From: a virus
Strand: one strand, 5' to 3'
IMG/VR virus record: IMGVR_UViG_3300025141_000062
Span: 1 to 64,000 of that record
Length of the DNA: 64,000 nucleotides
Below, piece after piece: positions 28,549 to 36,141 of this stretch. A model generated the notes under the pieces. The model ran no database searches. It was not told the origin of the DNA and saw nothing but the letters and a program-made list of their open reading frames with translations. Made by a program: the position numbers and the translations under genes. How positions within the stretch are numbered: position 1 is the stretch's first letter; each line of letters begins with the position of its first letter.

Positions 28549-28982
28549 TGTCGTATAATCAGCTAAAACCCGGTCCAAACTTTGTTCCAGCGTATCAGCT
28601 TTCAGGAGTTCCCTATGTAACTTCAAGTGTTGGTGTAACAACAACACCTGTAGAGATAGAATTTCCCCAGGCTACGAGATTTTTTCAAGTTATAAATACG
28701 GGTGATACAAGTGCGCACCTGAGAGTTGGATTTACTGCAAATGGTGTAAATGCAAATCCCACAACAAATGGACATTATTTTATACTTTCAGGTACAAAAT
28801 CAACTGAAAGGCTAGAGCTAAGGTGTAAATCTGTATTTATAAGAGCAGATGGGTCTCAAGTAGGAAGCTTCAGTCTAATAGCCGGCCTATCAGGTGTAGA
28901 TGCAGGAGACTTTCCAATACTAACTGGTTCAATATCTGGATCTGGAAGAACAGCAGAGCCTAGATTTAAAGGAGTAGGGTGA
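28548..28982 (+). CDS. Putative head-associated beta protein, 144 aa
   Basis: The start ATG shares one base with the protease stop. The 144-residue protein is beta-rich with a regular pattern: FFQVINTGDTSAHLRVGF, then RLELRCKSVFIRADG, then GSFSLIAGLSGVDAGDFP. The final 15 residues are Gly/Ser/Arg-rich. Proteins of this style lie in the head clusters of T4-related marine phages and are probably capsid surface or neck-associated components. No enzyme motif is visible. The following gene begins at its stop codon. Role is inferred from context. Confidence 0.6.
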   Translation: MSYNQLKPGPNFVPAYQLSGVPYVTSSVGVTTTPVEIEFPQATRFFQVINTGDTSAHLRVGFTANGVNANPTTNGHYFILSGTKSTERLELRCKSVFIRADGSQVGSFSLIAGLSGVDAGDFPILTGSISGSGRTAEPRFKGVG

Positions 28983-29491
28983 TGGCAAAGCTCTCAAAGA
29001 GAATGCTTAAGGAGATTGTCAAAGAGTGTCTTGTTGAAATATTAAATGAAGGAATCTCAGGAAATTCTTTAAATAATTCTCGACACACGGGAGGCTCTAT
29101 AAGTGAGAATAAAAGAGCAGGCACGCTAATGAAAAATATGTCTAAAAACAATCTTCTAAGGTCGACAAGACCTGCTCTAGATTCTGTCAGCTACGGAAAA
29201 GAGCAAAAGATAGAAAATGGAAATTTTAGCAAAAACGTGTCATCTGCTGTTAATTCTTTAACTTCTGACCCAGTTCTTTCTTCAATATTTGAAGATACTG
29301 CAAGAACAACACTTCAAGAGCAAAAATCATCTGAATCCTCTAGCTCATCTATTGTTTCACACATGGCAGCTGCAATGTCACAGGGCGATACAGCTGCAAA
29401 GATCGTAGCCCAGAACGATCCAACTGATATTTTTGGCGGAGCTGCAGAAAAATGGGCATCACTTGCATTTTCTGATTCTGCAAATAAGTGA
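28982..29491 (+). CDS. Head-region protein with LKEIVKE tag, 169 aa
   Basis: I place the start at the ATG that overlaps the previous stop, seven bases after AAAGGAG, rather than the GTG three bases earlier. The N-terminus (KLSKRMLKEIVKECLVEILN) is the same kind of amphipathic helix as in the 18995, 29563 and 61562 proteins. The middle is Ser/Asn-rich and likely disordered. The C-terminus (about 140-165) reads DPTDIFGGAAEKWASLAF, a conserved-looking helix. Lack of structure in the middle and position between protease and scaffold genes suggest an internal prohead or scaffold-associated protein. That is an inference. Confidence 0.6.
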   Translation: MAKLSKRMLKEIVKECLVEILNEGISGNSLNNSRHTGGSISENKRAGTLMKNMSKNNLLRSTRPALDSVSYGKEQKIENGNFSKNVSSAVNSLTSDPVLSSIFEDTARTTLQEQKSSESSSSSIVSHMAAAMSQGDTAAKIVAQNDPTDIFGGAAEKWASLAFSDSANK

Positions 29492-29494
29492 AGC

Positions 29495-29516
29495 AAGATT
29501 AGATTATTCTTATCTT
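29495..29516. repeat. Imperfect inverted repeat after 28982 gene
   Basis: AAGATTAG and CTTATCTT flank a 6-base loop, with one mismatch. It lies four bases after the stop of the gene at 28982 in a 71-base gap. No T-tract follows directly, so it is at best a weak terminator or an mRNA-stability hairpin. Confidence 0.25.
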
Positions 29517-29562
29517 TAGACAATATGTATGATTGAAGTCACTCTTACAACAGGAGAACATT

Positions 29563-29796
29563 ATGGCTAGAGTTAAAAGACTAACACCCAGCGTCTTAAG
29601 AAGAATCATCAGTGAAGAAAAAAAGAAAATTGATGGTGCAAAAGAAGTTAAGGCAAAAGATATGGCAAATACCCTATCTAATAAAATTGACTATCTTAAG
29701 GCACTTAAGATTCGTGAAGTAAAGCTTAAAAGAAAGCTTAGTAAAATAATTAACGAAAGAAAGAGAGTCAAAACGTCAATAATGAAGGATTTATAA
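29563..29796 (+). CDS. Small basic coiled-coil protein, 77 aa
   Basis: The ATG at 29563 follows AGGAGA by five bases. A TTG ten codons upstream in frame lacks this support. The 77 residues are highly charged and basic, with the tag-like start PSVLRRIISEEKKK and a predicted helix through to the end (ALKIREVKLKRKLSKIINE). Size, charge and place between protease and scaffold genes resemble the small prohead core proteins of T4 (gp67, gp68), though those are acidic or mixed and I see no sequence match. It may bind DNA or the acidic scaffold. Only two bases separate it from the next gene. Confidence 0.6.
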   Translation: MARVKRLTPSVLRRIISEEKKKIDGAKEVKAKDMANTLSNKIDYLKALKIREVKLKRKLSKIINERKRVKTSIMKDL

Positions 29797-29797
29797 G

Positions 29798-30328
29798 ATG
29801 CCAACGCACACACAAGCGACTGTGGTAGCAGCAGGCCCATCTGGAGATGGAACACTGGGTCGTAGAAGTGATACAAACCTAAGGGCAGCATTTTCTAAAT
29901 CTCCTCTATATAATGAGTACAATGAGTCAATAGTAAACGATATAGGTGTTTCAGCATTGAACGGAAACGGCGGCTCAGGTGATAGCTCAACTGGCGTCTC
30001 TAATGGAATAGTAAATGATGCAGGTCACACATTTGGATCTTTCGATCTAAACTATGGTGATTCTCCAAATGTTCAAGATGTTGAAACGGGCGGCGGCGGT
30101 CTACCATCAACTCCGTATACACCTAATCCAACGTCTCCGGGTCCGGGAAGTGTCTTCCCAAATGATCAAGATGAGTTTACAGGCGAAATACACGGACCAG
30201 GTGTCGAATTCGGATCTGGCCTCGGTGGTCTTGCAAATCCATCAGAAACAAGGGCTGGAATATCAAGTCAGACTCTAAAGTCGTATATATCAGGTCGATC
30301 TTACGAAGGTTCTGACGGACAGGTGTGA
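29798..30328 (+). CDS. Gly/Ser/Pro-rich head-region protein, 176 aa
   Basis: The ATG follows the previous stop by one base. The protein is low-complexity, rich in Gly, Ser, Asn and Pro, with a (Gly)4 tract and a Pro/Thr-rich stretch around 100-116. Predicted structure is mostly disorder with a short helix near the start (RRSDTNLRAAFSKSPLYNEY). The following protein shares the Gly/Pro/Tyr-rich style, so the two may be structural partners. Function is unknown. A virion or scaffold component is plausible from position among head genes. Confidence 0.55.
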   Translation: MPTHTQATVVAAGPSGDGTLGRRSDTNLRAAFSKSPLYNEYNESIVNDIGVSALNGNGGSGDSSTGVSNGIVNDAGHTFGSFDLNYGDSPNVQDVETGGGGLPSTPYTPNPTSPGPGSVFPNDQDEFTGEIHGPGVEFGSGLGGLANPSETRAGISSQTLKSYISGRSYEGSDGQV

Positions 30329-30329
30329 C

Positions 30330-31010
30330 TTGAAAAAAGGGCTGCCCAGGTTGAGTCTTAAGCGGCTTTTTAATATTAATGAGCAAGGTTTAGGGGGCCA
30401 GCCCTCAACATCGTATACGCCATATGATGGTAGAAAGGGTCACGGATACGGAACACTTGATCCAAAGTTTGACATAACATATAAAAAAGGATCATCATAT
30501 CCGTATACTGACCCTCCTGAAGAATATGATGTTGAAGTTGTTGATGATGCCTTTGAGGGAGATATGTCAACATTAGACAAGTTCGTAAGAATGATTAATA
30601 GGAACTTTGTTAGAACAGATCCTTCAAATAGAGCTGACAGAAGCTCTTTTGTGTCAAATCAAAGAATAAGACTCCCAGAGATGAGATCGATATCTACAAG
30701 AAAGGGAGATCCTGAGCATGGGTCGATGTCTCCCATACCATTTAAGACACTATATAAGAATCAAACAGGGCCAGCAATAGGTGCACCTACTCAGGCAAAT
30801 CTTTATACAACGGGTCCGTATGGGCCATCTGGGCACAGAACAGGAACACACTACGGAACATCAAGAAAGCCTCTTTTTCTAGGGTCGCAGGATACAGATC
30901 CAAGTGATGAAATTATGGCATATACACTTGAAGATATACTTGATCCGAGCGCTGAGCCGCTTAAACCGATCATTAGAGCAAGAATAACAGCTAAAAATAG
31001 TGTGGAATAG
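30330..31010 (+). CDS. Hypothetical head-region protein, 226 aa
   Basis: TTG start one base after the preceding stop, with AGGTG as a possible ribosome binding site. No in-frame ATG is better placed. The N-terminus is basic (KKGLPRLSLKRLFNINEQG) and the middle is Tyr/Pro/Gly-rich (YTPYDGRKGHGYGTLDPKF). A helix near 85-100 (STLDKFVRMINRNFVR) precedes a Gly/Thr/Pro-rich C-terminus. There are no known motifs. Its place directly upstream of the scaffold gene suggests a minor head protein, perhaps internal. Confidence that it is coding rests on tight packing and consistent codon use. Confidence 0.55.
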   Translation: MKKGLPRLSLKRLFNINEQGLGGQPSTSYTPYDGRKGHGYGTLDPKFDITYKKGSSYPYTDPPEEYDVEVVDDAFEGDMSTLDKFVRMINRNFVRTDPSNRADRSSFVSNQRIRLPEMRSISTRKGDPEHGSMSPIPFKTLYKNQTGPAIGAPTQANLYTTGPYGPSGHRTGTHYGTSRKPLFLGSQDTDPSDEIMAYTLEDILDPSAEPLKPIIRARITAKNSVE

Positions 31011-31073
31011 ATTCGATTTATTGAATAATTAATATTGAAAATAGTTAATTTTACTATCAAGGGAAGAACCATA

Positions 31074-32588
31074 ATGTCAAAATCACTCTACGAAGAAGCA
31101 ATTGCTGAGGCAAGACAGCTTAGAGAAGTTGCTGAGAAAAATGCAAAAGCAGCTTTAGTTGAAGCAGTTACACCAAAGATAAGACAGTTCATAGAAGATC
31201 AGCTGGTTAGAGACCATACAGACATGAGTGACAAAGATATTCTTGAGGAAGTAGCTTCAGAAGCAATTGGAAATTCCAATAGCGACAGTGTTACACTAGA
31301 TGAGTCCGCCATATACTCATTAATGAGCCTTTTAGGAGGTTCAAAAGAAATATCAGATAGCATGGCAAAGACAATGAAAGATGCTTTAAGTGAATCAGTT
31401 GATGATTTGTCAAATGAAGAGAGACAAAAGCTAGTATCAATTACTAGAAAGCTTGAACGGCAGGATGGTATTTTACCATCCAGCGGAATAGTTATGAATC
31501 GAAACAACACCCCTACTATTGAGGAGAGCCAAAACATGGCAAGAACAAATGAAACACTCTACGAGGTAGATATTAATTCTTTAATGACAACTCTTAGCGA
31601 AGGCAAGCACGATAAAGAAGGGCCAGATACTAAGAAAGACCCTGTAGATGAAAATAGCGCAATCATAGCACAGATGCTTGCAGAGCTAGATGATGACAAG
31701 GATGAGATGTACGATCCCCTTAGTGAATATGACCTCCTTGAGCAGGAAGAAGATCTTATGGATGAACCTCTTGACGAGCCTGTTGGCGATCTTCCTGCAG
31801 ATGAACCTGCTGGGGGTGAAGCGGATGCTGATGTTGTTGCTGCTGCAGAGACAATTGAAGCTGGGCTAGACGATCTTCTTGCTGCCCTAGGGATGGAAGG
31901 AGGCGAAGAGCTTCCGATGGGTGAGGAACTACCCCCACTCGAAGAGCTACCTCCAGATGAAGGGGGAGATGAAGAACCTCTTGCAGAGGTTCTTGATGTA
32001 GATATTAATATGCTTAGATCTGAGATTAAGAGAATGAGACGACTTGCAGAGGAGGCAGCTCCAGGTGCTGGGTCTACAGATCCAAAGGCTAAAGACTACG
32101 GCGGCGGAAAGGTTGAGAGAGAGCTTTTTGTCGACAGTGAAGATAAACACCTTAATGTTCAAGCAGAGAACAGAAAACTGCGAAATGCATATACAAAACA
32201 GGGGCGCACGAATCGATCCCTGGCTGCTAAGCTCGATGAATACAGAAGTGCCGTTCATTCACTTCGTGAGCAACTTACAGAGATGAATCTATTTAATGCA
32301 AAGCTTCTTTATGTTAATAAGCTTATGCAAAATGGTGAAGTTTCTTCAGCGCAGCGTCGTTCAATAATAGAGGCTCTCGATAGTGCGAAGAGTCTTCGTG
32401 AAGTTAAGCTTCTATACAAGACCTTAACAGAATCTATCGGGAATCGAAAGAAAGGAAGAACGCTGACTGAATCAGCGGTTCGGAGAAATCTTGGTTCCGC
32501 ATCCCGCACTACAACAAGGTCATCAACACCACATTCGGGTGCTGCTGAGCTAGACCGTTGGGCTAAGCTCGCGGGAATAAACAAATAA
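31074..32588 (+). CDS. gp22: Prohead scaffold (core) protein, gp22-like
   Basis: I take the ATG at 31074, which follows GGGAAGAA, not an upstream TTG. The 504-residue product is a highly charged helical protein directly before the capsid gene, the T4 gp22 position. Residues about 1-50 are amphipathic helix (SLYEEAIAEARQLREVAEK). About 205-315 is an extremely acidic Glu/Asp/Leu/Pro-rich tract, and 320-430 is coiled coil. The C-terminus ends LDRWAKLAGINK, like other gp22-type proteins that end in a short conserved helix. Such scaffolds shape the prohead and are degraded by gp21; several L/I-x-E|A sites (for example LVE|A) are present. T4 gp22 is shorter (269), so this is an expanded version. 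Confidence 0.8.
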   Translation: MSKSLYEEAIAEARQLREVAEKNAKAALVEAVTPKIRQFIEDQLVRDHTDMSDKDILEEVASEAIGNSNSDSVTLDESAIYSLMSLLGGSKEISDSMAKTMKDALSESVDDLSNEERQKLVSITRKLERQDGILPSSGIVMNRNNTPTIEESQNMARTNETLYEVDINSLMTTLSEGKHDKEGPDTKKDPVDENSAIIAQMLAELDDDKDEMYDPLSEYDLLEQEEDLMDEPLDEPVGDLPADEPAGGEADADVVAAAETIEAGLDDLLAALGMEGGEELPMGEELPPLEELPPDEGGDEEPLAEVLDVDINMLRSEIKRMRRLAEEAAPGAGSTDPKAKDYGGGKVERELFVDSEDKHLNVQAENRKLRNAYTKQGRTNRSLAAKLDEYRSAVHSLREQLTEMNLFNAKLLYVNKLMQNGEVSSAQRRSIIEALDSAKSLREVKLLYKTLTESIGNRKKGRTLTESAVRRNLGSASRTTTRSSTPHSGAAELDRWAKLAGINK

Positions 32589-32618
32589 TACTCAATTCAT
32601 CAAACTTAGGAGAAAAAA

Positions 32619-34547
32619 ATGAGTAAGTCTTTTACGTTAAGCCAATTAACAGAAGGAATACGTCAACGTCACCTGGGTGCACACAACAAGCGTCTCGTTG
32701 AGAAGTGGTCACGTACCGGTCTTCTTAGAGGGCTTGATGGCCAGCATCGAGAGAACATGGCAGGCCTTCTTGAAAATCAGGCTGCACAGCTTCTTAGAGA
32801 AGCTAACTCTGTTGGAACAGGAGCCGGTGCAGGTACCGCCTCTGGAGACCTTCAGGGATTCACAAATATCGCGTTTCCAATCGTCCGTCGTGTTTTCGGT
32901 GGCTTGGTTGCAAATGAGCTAGTTTCAATTCAGCCAATGAGCCTTCCTTCCGGACTGCTATTCTATCTGGATTACACATATGGCTCAAGGGTCGGTGGTG
33001 ACACAAACCTTGCCACAGGCGCTGCAGGAGCAGCTGATGCTCAGACCTATAAGATGGGTCAGTCAATCTATAACAACCCAGCAGGAAAGGGAGTACGCTC
33101 CGGATCACTTGCAGCAGGTGGGCAGTATGACCTTGTCGGAACTTCATTCTCCAAGGTTCACACATCCTCAGCCTCGATTACTGTTAAGGCTTCAGGTTCG
33201 TTTGGTGCTAACTCAACTCTTGGACAGGCTACTACCGCACACGCGACAGGTTCTGATGGAAAGCTACTTCAGTTTGACCCACAGATCACATCGCTTATTG
33301 AAGATGATCCCTCCAGAGATGGTCTAGGAACATTCCAGTTCGTTCTGTTTAATCTAAGCTCGCTTCCAGCAAGCACAGATCTTACAATGTACAAGGAAAT
33401 TTCAATATTCAGTGCTGTTCCAGGCGCAGCAGCTCCATCAACAGCTAATAACGTTGGATATGGCGCAATTCCAGAGTCGATTCAGGGAGGAAAGAACATC
33501 CTCAACGTACGTCGTCTAAATCAGCTTGGAACTTGGGTTGGAGATACATTCACTTCAGATCCATTTGCAACCAGAAGCACAAGTAATGGTGTACTTCTAA
33601 CAGTAGTATCTGGAACAAGAGGCCGAGGAGGTGGCGCTGCCACACTTAACCTTACAGCTTCTGTTGTTATATCACCAACGCTTAGTGTTGAAAGCGACGG
33701 TTCAGCTCTAACGATTCCATCGTTTGAGTCCAACTTTAGCACATCTTCACCTTCACCGATCATCCCAGAGATCGACATCAAGATCGAGTCAATCGCTGTT
33801 ACAGCGGTAACCCGTAAGCTCCGTGCTCGCTGGTCACCAGAACTCGCTCAGGACCTGAACGCTTATCACAGCTTGGATGCTGAGGTTGAGCTTACACAGA
33901 TCCTATCCGAGCAGATTGCTCTTGAGATTGACAGAGAGATCCTAAATGATCTGCTATCTGAAGCAGCTGGTGCTAACTACTACTGGTCACGTATGCCTGG
34001 TAAGTTTGTTAACAAGACAAACGGAACTGTTCAGGATAAGGCAAGCACACTGTCTGCTGGTCCCCAGTTCACAGGTACTGTCCGTGAGTGGTACGAGACG
34101 CTTGTTGAGACAATTATTGATGTTGCAAATGAGATTCACAGGAAGACACTCCGTGGCTCAGCTAACTTCATCGTAACCTCACCAGATGTTGCTACAATCT
34201 TCGAGGCATCAGTTCTTTACAAGCCGAACCTCAAGATTGACGGAGATGGACAGGTCGGTGCTCCATTCCAGCTTGGTGCTGCCAATATCGGCTCTCTAAG
34301 CAACCGATTCACGGTTTACAAGGATCCATATTTCCCACGGAATAAGGTTCTTGTTGGATACAAGGGTGGAAGCTATCTTGAAACAGGATATGTTTACGCT
34401 CCATATGTCCCGCTGATCGTTACACCTACTATCTTCCAGCCGGAAGACTTCACACCCCGTAAGGGAGTTATGACTCGCTACGGTAAGAAGATGGTTAGAG
34501 GTGACTTCTACGGTACAGTTACAGTTATGGATCTAAACGTCATATGA
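32619..34547 (+). CDS. gp23: Major capsid protein
   Basis: Strong ribosome binding site (TAGGAGA). The 642-residue product matches T4 gp23 in its N-terminal delta region (LTEGIRQRHLG to about 60), then LREA at 59-62, fitting gp21 cleavage after Glu61, and QGFTNIAFPIVRRVFGGLVANE, where the HK97-like fold begins. Further matches are VTAVTRKLRARWSPELAQDL near 387 and the C-terminal FTPRKGVMTRYGKKMVRGD. Gp23 forms the hexamers of the head. This copy is longer than T4's 521, mainly through a Gly/Ser/Ala-rich insertion at about 110-250. Codon use is GC-richer with CGT/CGC arginine codons, unlike the AGA/AGG-rich neighbours, as expected for the most abundant protein. A strong terminator follows. Confidence 0.95.
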   Translation: MSKSFTLSQLTEGIRQRHLGAHNKRLVEKWSRTGLLRGLDGQHRENMAGLLENQAAQLLREANSVGTGAGAGTASGDLQGFTNIAFPIVRRVFGGLVANELVSIQPMSLPSGLLFYLDYTYGSRVGGDTNLATGAAGAADAQTYKMGQSIYNNPAGKGVRSGSLAAGGQYDLVGTSFSKVHTSSASITVKASGSFGANSTLGQATTAHATGSDGKLLQFDPQITSLIEDDPSRDGLGTFQFVLFNLSSLPASTDLTMYKEISIFSAVPGAAAPSTANNVGYGAIPESIQGGKNILNVRRLNQLGTWVGDTFTSDPFATRSTSNGVLLTVVSGTRGRGGGAATLNLTASVVISPTLSVESDGSALTIPSFESNFSTSSPSPIIPEIDIKIESIAVTAVTRKLRARWSPELAQDLNAYHSLDAEVELTQILSEQIALEIDREILNDLLSEAAGANYYWSRMPGKFVNKTNGTVQDKASTLSAGPQFTGTVREWYETLVETIIDVANEIHRKTLRGSANFIVTSPDVATIFEASVLYKPNLKIDGDGQVGAPFQLGAANIGSLSNRFTVYKDPYFPRNKVLVGYKGGSYLETGYVYAPYVPLIVTPTIFQPEDFTPRKGVMTRYGKKMVRGDFYGTVTVMDLNVI

Positions 34548-34568
34548 TGTAAGATTTACATTGATCTC

Positions 34569-34600
34569 AAAGGGGCGGCTTTTTAGCCGTCCCTTTTTTT
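34569..34600 (+). terminator. Rho-independent terminator after capsid gene
   Basis: The stem GGGGCGGCT (34572-34580) pairs with AGCCGTCCC (34585-34593), with one G-T pair, around a TTTT loop. A run of T follows. It is 22 bases past the capsid stop codon and probably limits read-through into the sulfotransferase gene. Confidence 0.9.
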
Positions 34601-34603
34601 ATT

Positions 34604-34620
34604 AACTGATTGAATCAGTT
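34604..34620. repeat. Perfect inverted repeat AACTGATT-G-AATCAGTT
   Basis: An 8-bp inverted repeat with one central base lies between the capsid terminator and the sulfotransferase ATG. It could be an operator site or a second hairpin. The tiny loop makes a protein-binding site more likely than an RNA hairpin. Confidence 0.45.
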
Positions 34621-34634
34621 GGTTATTATCTAAT

Positions 34635-35513
34635 ATGATAATTTCACACAAGAATAGATTTGTATTTTTTAAACCTATGAAAGTTGCAGGATCAAGCTTA
34701 GAGGTTGCTTTAAGCAGATTTTGCGGAAAAGATGATATATTAACTGGTACAAATCACATAGCAGAAAATCTATCTAGTGAATATGAATATCCAGCTAGAA
34801 ATAATATGATATCACAAAATCTGAAACGAGATGCTGCAATTGAGGCTATGAGGGCATCTGGAAATATCGACAAAGTCACAAAAGAAATGATTGATGAAGG
34901 ATTTATTGTACGCTTCCTAGAGCCAAGGTTTCATATGCACGCAACTCCGTTACAGGTTCAGCTATCAGAAGACATAGACACATCAAGCTATAGGCAGATA
35001 ACAATAATAAGAAACCCCTGGGATATGATTGTTTCATTTTTTTGGTGGTCTTTCTATACTCTTCCAAACGGATATGTTGATAAAAATGGAAACGTATATA
35101 AGAAAGATCAAGCATATAGGCTTTCACCGGCTAGAAATCCAGATATTTCACCAACAGAGAATGACACCATATCAGAACTTAGACTAAAGTTTGAGATATT
35201 TTGTCAAATGTCTGCTGATATGATAGGTCCATACGGATTAGAGAAAAATGTCAAAGTTGTTGACTGGTTTATTAATAGAAATTTAGAATACTACGCCGAT
35301 AGCATAGATCATATTTTAAGATTTGAATCAATTCAAGATGACTACAATGCTCTCTGCAAAGACCTGTCTCTAGATTCTTCACCACTCCCAAGACTTAAGA
35401 CATCTCAGAGAAAATTAAAGACACCCTATAGAGAATATTTTAATGACTGGACATACAATTACATAGAAAGCAGAGTTAGCCAGTGGAAAGAAAAATTTAA
35501 ATATTCTTTCTAA
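34635..35513 (+). CDS. Sulfotransferase-family protein
   Basis: The 292-residue product has the PAPS-binding motifs of sulfotransferases: the 5'-phosphosulfate loop FFKPMKVAGSS (11-21) near the N-terminus and the 3'-phosphate motif RNPWDMIVSFFWW (126-138) with the conserved Arg126 and Ser134. HMHAT (100-104) is a candidate catalytic or substrate-contact segment. These enzymes transfer sulfate from PAPS to a hydroxyl or amine of sugars, proteins or lipids. No signal peptide or membrane segment is seen. The gene lies between the capsid gene (after its terminator) and a decoration protein, where no T4 core gene belongs, so it looks like an acquired accessory gene. Substrate unknown; capsid glycans or host surface polysaccharide are possible. 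Confidence 0.8.
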   Translation: MIISHKNRFVFFKPMKVAGSSLEVALSRFCGKDDILTGTNHIAENLSSEYEYPARNNMISQNLKRDAAIEAMRASGNIDKVTKEMIDEGFIVRFLEPRFHMHATPLQVQLSEDIDTSSYRQITIIRNPWDMIVSFFWWSFYTLPNGYVDKNGNVYKKDQAYRLSPARNPDISPTENDTISELRLKFEIFCQMSADMIGPYGLEKNVKVVDWFINRNLEYYADSIDHILRFESIQDDYNALCKDLSLDSSPLPRLKTSQRKLKTPYREYFNDWTYNYIESRVSQWKEKFKYSF

Positions 35514-35545
35514 CTTAGTGACTTGATAAGAATACTTACTGATAA

Positions 35546-35600
35546 GCCCGGCACCTAGCATAAAGGCGACCCCACCGTCGTGTCGGAAGCATGTGGACTT
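35546..35600 (+). ncRNA. Candidate structured RNA leader with pseudoknot
   Basis: The segment is GC-rich in an AT-rich intergenic gap. CCGGCAC (35548-35554) pairs with GTGTCGG (35580-35586). An inner GAC/GTC pair closes a loop, CCCACC, whose CCAC (35572-35575) can pair with GTGG at 35593-35596, forming a pseudoknot. It ends 25 bases before the decoration protein ATG. It does not fold as a tRNA. It matches no riboswitch class I can name. It may be a regulatory leader or processed RNA. Evidence is by hand pairing only. Confidence 0.35.
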
Positions 35601-35625
35601 AACACCTATTAAAAGGGAGAAAATT

Positions 35626-36006
35626 ATGCCAAAAATGACCTATACAACCGCTAAGGGCTTAGTTCAATCAGGAGGATCTGGTGCTCCAAATATGTACTGG
35701 ATGAAGCCAGGAAGCACAACTGCTTCAGGTGCTGGTGCAATTCCAGTCACACATGCATATGTTGCTGCCACAGCCGGCGGTGCCGTTGCCTGGACTCTTG
35801 CCGATGGCGACCCCGGTCAGGTTCTACAAATTTATTCAGTAGATGCAAACACCGGAACACTTACACCTACAACTGCGACGGGTTGGGCAACAATCGTATT
35901 TACCGACGCGGGTGACCGTGCTGTGCTTCAATTTATTGATGGTACTATTGGGTGGATAATTCTCGGTCTTTCAGGAGTTGCAGCTCCACCTGTTACTACA
36001 GTTTAA
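35626..36006 (+). CDS. Probable capsid decoration or abundant virion protein
   Basis: The start ATG at 35626 follows AAAAGGGAGA by eight bases. An upstream in-frame GTG lies in the structured leader and is less likely. The 126-residue protein is Gly/Ala/Thr-rich and beta-like: AWTLADGDPGQVLQIYSV, then GWATIVFTDAGDRAVLQFID, then IGWIILGLSG. Repeated hydrophobic-polar alternation suggests a small beta-sandwich. GC-richer codon choice, like that of the capsid gene and unlike most neighbours, indicates high expression. A strong terminator follows, so it is its own short transcript or the end of one. Together these suggest a decoration protein on the head (Hoc/Soc-like role). No homologous family is recognised. 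Confidence 0.65.
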   Translation: MPKMTYTTAKGLVQSGGSGAPNMYWMKPGSTTASGAGAIPVTHAYVAATAGGAVAWTLADGDPGQVLQIYSVDANTGTLTPTTATGWATIVFTDAGDRAVLQFIDGTIGWIILGLSGVAAPPVTTV

Positions 36007-36017
36007 TTCATACCGTT

Positions 36018-36035
36018 AAGATAGACATCTATCTT
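36018..36035. repeat. Inverted repeat AAGATAGA-CA-TCTATCTT
   Basis: A perfect 8-bp inverted repeat with a 2-base centre, 12 bases after the decoration gene stop and 18 bases before the terminator. It may be an mRNA-end-stabilising hairpin or a protein-binding site. Confidence 0.4.
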
Positions 36036-36052
36036 ATAAGAGTAGACAGCTT

Positions 36053-36080
36053 AAAGCCCGCACTATGTGCGGGCTTTTCT
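36053..36080 (+). terminator. Rho-independent terminator after decoration gene
   Basis: A very stable stem of AAAGCCCGCAC with GTGCGGGCTTTT around a TAT loop is followed by T-rich sequence. It lies 47 bases past the stop codon and separates the capsid or decoration transcript from the tubulin-like gene. Confidence 0.92.
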
Positions 36081-36114
36081 TTATTTCAAAAAATAAGATA
36101 TTTTATTAAATATT

Positions 36115-36120
36115 TATAAT
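36115..36120 (+). promoter_or_regulatory. Candidate -10 box TATAAT before tubulin-like gene
   Basis: A perfect TATAAT lies 21 bases upstream of the ATG at 36142, just after the terminator. No good -35 box is present at 16-18 bases. Because a terminator precedes it, the tubulin-like gene needs its own promoter, which supports the call. A late-type promoter with only a -10 element is also possible. Confidence 0.4.
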
Positions 36121-36141
36121 GTGATACTATGGTAAGTTATC

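Noticed and set aside
28979-28981. GTG three bases before ATG 28982 as a gene start
   Set aside because: The ATG overlaps the upstream stop and has ideal spacing from AAAGGAG.
35546-35625. tRNA or tRNA-like gene in the GC-rich gap
   Set aside because: No acceptor stem, D-loop or T-loop consensus can be arranged. The pairing found is a stem with a pseudoknot.
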